Part shown: positions 5,978 through 7,696 of the stretch, piece by piece | Numbering within the stretch: position 1 is the first letter of the stretch | Layout: every line of letters starts with the position of its first letter | Assembly: GCA_002401525.1 (NCBI GenBank) | Contig: NVTH01000007.1 | Location: forward strand, 2,306-10,001 | Reading direction: 5' to 3' | Origin: Moraxellaceae bacterium | GTDB lineage: Bacteria > Pseudomonadota > Gammaproteobacteria > Pseudomonadales > UBA3067 | Length of the DNA stretch: 7,696 bases | Made by a program: the position numbers and the translations under genes | The notes under the pieces: model-generated | Told to the model about the DNA's origin: nothing | Databases searched by the model: none | The model's input: the letters and a program-made list of their open reading frames with translations, nothing else

Positions 5978-6019
5978 GCTTAATTTAAGTGCTTGAAATG
6001 TAAATACTGTAAATTAAGC
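5978..6019. repeat. 10-bp inverted repeat in the divergent promoter region
   Basis: GCTTAATTTA (5978-5987) and TAAATTAAGC (6010-6019) are perfect inverted arms separated by 22 nt. It lies 281 nt before the AraC-like start and 244 nt before the DUF349 start. The 32-nt centre-to-centre spacing is about three helical turns, so it may be a paired binding site. A chance AT-rich dyad is also possible. Confidence 0.4.
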
Positions 6020-6189
6020 GATAACTCGGTCAAAACCTGCCACTGAAATGACGTTATTGATATATCCCTTGCCATGGAATATCGATAGACTAGACAGCCC
6101 ATTTTTATCGGTTTTATTATTTTTTAGGTCGATTAATCTTCTATTGTTTCCCAAGCAGTTAGAGCCGAATAAAGCGTAGCGCTATTTTT

Positions 6190-6218
6190 TTCCTCTAACG
6201 ATAAAAAGACAATATACT
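6190..6218 (+). promoter_or_regulatory. Candidate promoter of the DUF349 gene
   Basis: TATACT (6213-6218) is a near-consensus -10 box, with a start expected near 6225, about 39 nt before the ATG at 6264. The -35 side is poor (TTCCTC or TTTCCT at about 6189-6195, after a T run). Confidence 0.35.
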
Positions 6219-6263
6219 CATTAATTTACTCCTATTCTCTCCAACGTGTGATGACAGATTGTT

Positions 6264-7696
6264 ATGGTTCTGGATCGATTCTTTAAACCCAAGTGGCAAC
6301 ATAAAAAAGCGCAAGTTCGACTTCAAGCAGTGGCTCAGTTAGACCCCAAAAATAAAGAACACCTCAACGTACTCCGAACTCTCGCCATAGGTGACAATGA
6401 GCCGTCGGTTCAGAAAACAGCCGTCCAGCGCATCAATCAAATCCACCCACTGGAAGAGATGCTAAAAACCCACCCCGACAAACAGCTGGAAAATTGGCTA
6501 ACGCATCAAATCGCTCACCTGCTCGCCCATAAACACGCGAAAGAACTCGATGAAACAGAGCAAGTTCAATACATCCAAAAGTGTAGTCATCAACAAATCA
6601 TTCAATACGTCGCTCTCAACGCCGAATTAAGTACCCTGCAACTTGCCGCCATCAAGCGATTAGAAGATGAATCAGACCTCAGTCAAGTGGTGATCAATGC
6701 AAGTGCTTCAAACTTGCGATTTGCCGCCGCAGAGCGCATTCATTCAAAACAAGCCCTTTCAGAAATCGTCAAATTAATTAGAAACAAAGACAAAAAGGTC
6801 ACGCGCTTAATTCGAGACAAACTCTCCGAATTAGAACAAGCTCAAAACCACGAAAATGAATTGCAACAAGCCCTTAAAGACAACGTTGAGGCGATTGAAA
6901 AACTTGCCCAAAACACTGACTCAATCCAATTTGAGAGCCGCCTTAAAAACATTGAACAAAAGTGGAAGCACTTCAGCGAAACAACAACAGCACCCTATCT
7001 TTCCCGATACCAATCTGCTCATCAACAATGCCAAGCCATCGCTGAGCGTCACCAACAACAAAAAGTGGCGCAACAAAACCAAGCAGTCGCCCTAGAAAAT
7101 GCCACAGAAGAACTCACGAGTACTTGTGATATTTTAGAAAACTGCCTCGAAGGCCTTGAGGTGCAAATCAAACAAAATGAATTTGATGAACCCGCTCTCA
7201 ACGCCGTGATTACCAGTCAAGGCACCCGCTGGGAAGAGGCATGCCAACATGCCAGACCTTCCCCTGAAGTAAAGCAACGCTACCAAAACAGCAACGCTTT
7301 GCTCAATCAACTTCTGGCTGCGAACCAGCGATTAAAGGAAAGAGATCAAGACCTGCAGGCGCTGCTACAAACTGACCCACAAAACGATCCTAAGCCTCGA
7401 AATACACAGCGATCGATTGAAAAACTACAACAATATATCAGCTGGCCCCATTCATTCCAGTCTCACCCAGCACTAGAAAATCTTGCTGAAATGAGCCAGC
7501 ATTTACACACGCTTGAAAAAACTCAGCGCCAGAAAATAGAGCAACGGATTAAAAAACTGGACTCAAACTTAGAACAGATAAAAAGCGCTATTCATCAGGG
7601 CAGCCTAAAAACCGCGCGAAAGCTCAGCAAAGAGGTGCGCAAGGAATTGTCAGATCTGCCTCACCAGAAAACAAAAACCATCAGTCGAGAATTCCA
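6264..7696 (+). CDS. DUF349 domain-type protein, N-terminal part, cut by the window end
   Basis: Seen: 477 open codons from the ATG at 6264 with no stop before the window ends. An in-frame TGA at 6252-6254 fixes the start region, and the ribosome site is weak. The N-terminus FFKPKWQHKKAQVRLQAVAQL (6-26) is the typical opening of the large (about 900-residue) DUF349 proteins of Pseudomonas-like bacteria. Residues about 10-195 look like HEAT-type helical repeats (for example SNLRFAAAERIHSKQALSEI). The rest is helical, very rich in Gln, Glu and Lys, with coiled-coil-like stretches near 195-225 and 420-470. The segment IHQGSLKTARKLSKEVRKEL near the end resembles the region just before the DUF349 repeats, which should lie beyond the window. 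No signal peptide or membrane segment, so cytoplasmic. Function unknown. No link to the AraC-like gene is shown beyond divergent orientation. Confidence 0.88.
   Translation, partial: MVLDRFFKPKWQHKKAQVRLQAVAQLDPKNKEHLNVLRTLAIGDNEPSVQKTAVQRINQIHPLEEMLKTHPDKQLENWLTHQIAHLLAHKHAKELDETEQVQYIQKCSHQQIIQYVALNAELSTLQLAAIKRLEDESDLSQVVINASASNLRFAAAERIHSKQALSEIVKLIRNKDKKVTRLIRDKLSELEQAQNHENELQQALKDNVEAIEKLAQNTDSIQFESRLKNIEQKWKHFSETTTAPYLSRYQSAHQQCQAIAERHQQQKVAQQNQAVALENATEELTSTCDILENCLEGLEVQIKQNEFDEPALNAVITSQGTRWEEACQHARPSPEVKQRYQNSNALLNQLLAANQRLKERDQDLQALLQTDPQNDPKPRNTQRSIEKLQQYISWPHSFQSHPALENLAEMSQHLHTLEKTQRQKIEQRIKKLDSNLEQIKSAIHQGSLKTARKLSKEVRKELSDLPHQKTKTISREF

Larger units (their letters stand above)
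5698..6263. other. 566-nt divergent intergenic region
   Basis: The region lies between the AraC-like gene (leftward) and the DUF349 gene (rightward), and should carry both promoters. It is AT-rich. It holds a 10-bp inverted repeat (5978-6019), the short palindromes GATATATC (6058-6065) and TATCGATA (6080-6087), and a predicted promoter at 6190-6218. For the AraC-like gene only a weak candidate was seen on the minus strand (TATAAA at 5859-5854, no good -35). No RNA gene or convincing protein gene was recognised. Confidence 0.5.

Noticed and set aside
6173..6190. AGCG-TAG-CGCT followed by a T run as an intrinsic terminator
   Set aside because: Only four base pairs with a 3-nt loop, and no + strand gene ends just upstream.
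6856..7095. 79-residue + strand frame inside the DUF349 gene
   Set aside because: It lies in another frame of a continuous 477-codon reading frame with recognisable N-terminal family sequence; composition is Lys/Asn/Thr-rich noise.

Overview
The window looks like chromosomal DNA from a mid-GC gammaproteobacterium, probably marine or environmental. This is inferred from three things: the acyl-CoA catabolic genes, an AraC/OruR-type regulator, and a large DUF349 protein of the kind found beside metabolic genes in Pseudomonas- and Marinobacter-like genomes. Base composition was judged by eye and no species is assigned. No rRNA, tRNA, CRISPR array, insertion sequence or phage gene was seen.

Layout. 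(1) Positions 1-1285: two small, related periplasmic substrate-binding-like proteins lie in tandem on the + strand. The first is cut by the window edge and is followed by a strong hairpin. The second has its own predicted sigma70 promoter. A bidirectional terminator (1259-1285) separates them from the convergent genes to the right. (2) Positions 1307-3968: a minus-strand group read thiolase-like protein, then DUF35 OB-fold protein (ATGA overlap), then MFE-2-type short-chain dehydrogenase after a 167-nt gap that holds a hairpin. (3) Positions 3969-4662: a 694-nt non-coding region with a palindrome matching the PsrA-type box, a direct/inverted repeat close to the thiolase start, and a small 12-nt-module tandem repeat. 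(4) Positions 4663-5697: an AraC-family regulator on the minus strand. (5) Positions 5698-6263: a non-coding divergent region with a 10-bp inverted repeat. (6) Positions 6264 to the end: the N-terminal 477 codons of a DUF349-type protein on the + strand, running off the window.

How the genes may work together. The dehydrogenase would oxidise a 3-hydroxyacyl-CoA. The thiolase-like protein has no nucleophilic cysteine at the usual N-terminal place and is translationally coupled to a DUF35 partner, so it is a candidate for C-C bond cleavage of the retro-aldolase kind known from steroid side-chain degradation (Ltp2/ChsH2-DUF35). The AraC-like protein upstream is a plausible local regulator, and the PsrA-like box suggests an additional fatty-acyl-responsive TetR repressor. 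The substrate is unknown. The dehydrogenase and hydratase steps that would complete a beta-oxidation cycle are not in the window.

Most worth checking: the DUF35 protein has lost three of four zinc-ribbon cysteines, the thiolase lacks the usual cysteine, and the 694-nt control region is unusually rich in symmetrical and repeated sequence.
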